From contig CAYTLQ010000346.1 in assembly GCA_964438715.1 (NCBI GenBank), positions 1-8,018 of the forward strand: a stretch of 8,018 nt of DNA, in the 5' to 3' direction. How positions within the stretch are numbered: position 1 is the stretch's first letter; every line of letters starts with the position of its first letter. The position numbers and the translations under genes were made by a program. Below the pieces are notes generated by a model. That model was given only the letters and a program-made list of their open reading frames with translations, was not told the DNA's origin and searched no databases. The DNA is from CAYTLQ01 sp964438715 (GTDB lineage Bacteria; Bacteroidota; Ignavibacteria; Ignavibacteriales; Ignavibacteriaceae). Below, one piece after another: positions 6,546-8,018 of this stretch.

Positions 6546-8018
6546 CTATTTTTTAGTAAGTACTTTATAGGATAAAGGCGCTATTGTAATTTTTTTTCCT
6601 TCATACCTCAAGGATTGAGGTTCATTATGATGATTAAGAAAGAACCTGTATTTATATTTAGTAGCTTTTCTTTCAACAAAGTTAATATTTACATTTTTCG
6701 TATTGAGAGATTTTTGTATTCCACCCATACCTGCAAGTTTATCAAATACCTCGAGATGCTCACTGCTTGAATAGCCGAAAGCACATCCGATTAGCAACAT
6801 ACTGCCTTTCCCAAATGATTTCTTAATGCCACACGCTTTGTTATCCTCAGTTCTCGCAATAATTTCGACACCTTTTCCTGAGAATATTTGCTTTCTCCGG
6901 TAGAATGTGAAGGTATCTTTTATATTGAGAATCTCGACTTTATTGTTGCTGTCTTTGTAGGATAAATTAATGTCGAAATTCTTGTTAAGTATAGTACAAT
7001 CATTCAGATATAAATCTTTGAAAGGAACTGCGGGATATAAAACTAAGCTTCCTCCCTCCTTAACATATTGTACCAACAACTCCTGTGTTTCGGCATCCAT
7101 ATACTCTGTGGATAGTACCCATAATTGTTTGTATTTGAGAAGATTATCTAATCGTGCTTCCTGAAGATCTGCAACATCATACGAATAATTTAATGTTTGC
7201 AATGCCCTCATTGCGCCATTAAAAAGGATTTCTTCCCTCAAAAATCTCGGATCGATGAAGAGTCCAAGTTTTTCAACATTGAGTTTTATTTCTTTTAACA
7301 ATTGGGAAGATATAACTTCGGTATAAAAATAGGGTTTATACAACCCGATACAAATATCCGCTTGAGTCTCAGAAACAAGAAGGTGTTTATATTCTTTGTT
7401 GATGAAGTTATTAACATTTTTAATAACATCATAAAGTTCTAATTTTTCGGCCTTATGACTGAGTGCGGTTTGATAATAAAAAGTTTTTCCATAAAAACCC
7501 TTTCCCTCGGGATTAACTCCCTGCGAGAACATATAATAATTAAAACCCCTCATTCCATGAGCAAGCGATGCAAAGTAGAAAGACTTCAGATCGTTTGCGT
7601 ATGCCCTTACATGATGCTCCCTGGAACCTGCCTGAAATTCCGCAGCCCACACCGGAGCATCCGGCTGGTAAGCTTCTAATATTTTATTGCATGCTAAATC
7701 GGAATGTGCATTTCTAAACGAAAAAAATTCGGGTATATGGTCAAGTCCGAATATTATATCGGGATGATTTTTGAATATTTCCGAGTATGTACTGATGAGC
7801 ATAGGTAGTTCTGATGCCTGACCATAAATCCAGCCCGGGATGTTATGGGTAAATATTGTACTTATGCCATAACTTTTTATTTTATCTTTCAGTTTAGTCA
7901 AATAGAGATTATAATAGTGACGGAAAAATAGATGGAAATCGAAATAAGCACAGTAATCCTGTTTGGTTTCAATCCTTCCGATAGGAATTTTATAGTCTGC
8001 AAACGACTGGTAACCGGT
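6546..8018 (-). CDS. Glycoside hydrolase, GH35-like (beta-galactosidase/exo-beta-glycosidase type), 5' end beyond the window
   Basis: The reading frame stays open to the window edge, giving 490 visible residues with the true start missing. A TTG at 7899-7901 could be taken for a start, but the 39 codons before it read as good protein (IPIGRIETKQDY, FFRHYYNLYL) and belong to the catalytic barrel. Visible order: the rest of a TIM barrel (YGISTIFTHN, FGLDHIPEFF); VWAAEFQAG, whose Glu (codon 7638-7640) is the likely nucleophile; then GFNYYMFSQGVNPEG, typical of GH35 and GlmA-like enzymes. Next is a glutamine-amidotransferase-like domain (LWVLSTEYMDAETQELLVQY, then EGGSLVLYP) and a small C-terminal beta domain ending at 6546. 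The acid/base Glu, expected in an upstream NE motif, is outside the window, as is any signal peptide. GH42 is the alternative family. Only 25 bp separate it from the next gene, so they are probably cotranscribed. Confidence 0.8.
   Translation of the reverse strand, partial: TGYQSFADYKIPIGRIETKQDYCAYFDFHLFFRHYYNLYLTKLKDKIKSYGISTIFTHNIPGWIYGQASELPMLISTYSEIFKNHPDIIFGLDHIPEFFSFRNAHSDLACNKILEAYQPDAPVWAAEFQAGSREHHVRAYANDLKSFYFASLAHGMRGFNYYMFSQGVNPEGKGFYGKTFYYQTALSHKAEKLELYDVIKNVNNFINKEYKHLLVSETQADICIGLYKPYFYTEVISSQLLKEIKLNVEKLGLFIDPRFLREEILFNGAMRALQTLNYSYDVADLQEARLDNLLKYKQLWVLSTEYMDAETQELLVQYVKEGGSLVLYPAVPFKDLYLNDCTILNKNFDINLSYKDSNNKVEILNIKDTFTFYRRKQIFSGKGVEIIARTEDNKACGIKKSFGKGSMLLIGCAFGYSSSEHLEVFDKLAGMGGIQKSLNTKNVNINFVERKATKYKYRFFLNHHNEPQSLRYEGKKITIAPLSYKVLTKK

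Overview
The window is an AT-rich stretch of bacterial chromosome in which every supportable gene lies on the minus strand. It most likely comes from the Ignavibacteria or a close relative in the Bacteroidota-Chlorobi group. The best clue is the end of the secreted enzyme at 4643-6520, which carries a type IX secretion (T9SS) type A sorting domain with an NYPNPFN motif, the form common in that group. Start codons with A-rich leaders and little or no Shine-Dalgarno sequence, and intergenic hairpin repeats of the AATCC-GAA-GGGAT kind, fit the same origin. The lineage is an inference; there is no rRNA or marker gene to fix it.

Layout, read in the direction of transcription (right to left). (1) 8018-6546: the 3' part of a glycoside hydrolase gene, GH35-like, entering from outside the window. 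(2) 6520-4643: a secreted enzyme with an N-terminal fibronectin type III domain, a GH144-like 'glycoamylase' (PF10091-type) catalytic domain and a T9SS sorting domain. (3) 4646-3375: a lipoprotein sugar-binding protein. (4) 3375-2494 and (5) 2497-1679: the two inner-membrane permeases of a CUT1-type sugar ABC importer. Gaps are 25 bp between (1) and (2), then 4-bp, 1-bp and 4-bp overlaps, so this is almost certainly one operon whose promoter lies beyond 8018. No ATPase gene and no SusC/SusD pair is present. (6) 1343-1678: noncoding spacer with one repeat remnant. (7) 1342-635: a four-helix membrane protein with a cytoplasmic domain, function unknown. (8) 1-634: noncoding and rich in short palindromic repeats.

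How it may work together (inference): the T9SS enzyme cuts a polysaccharide outside or on the cell surface. The binding lipoprotein and the two permeases, probably powered by an ATPase encoded elsewhere, import the oligosaccharides. The GH35-like enzyme trims them; its location cannot be told because its N-terminus is missing. A beta-1,2-glucan or another beta-linked glycan is a reasonable guess from the GH144-like family, but the substrate is not proven by the sequence.
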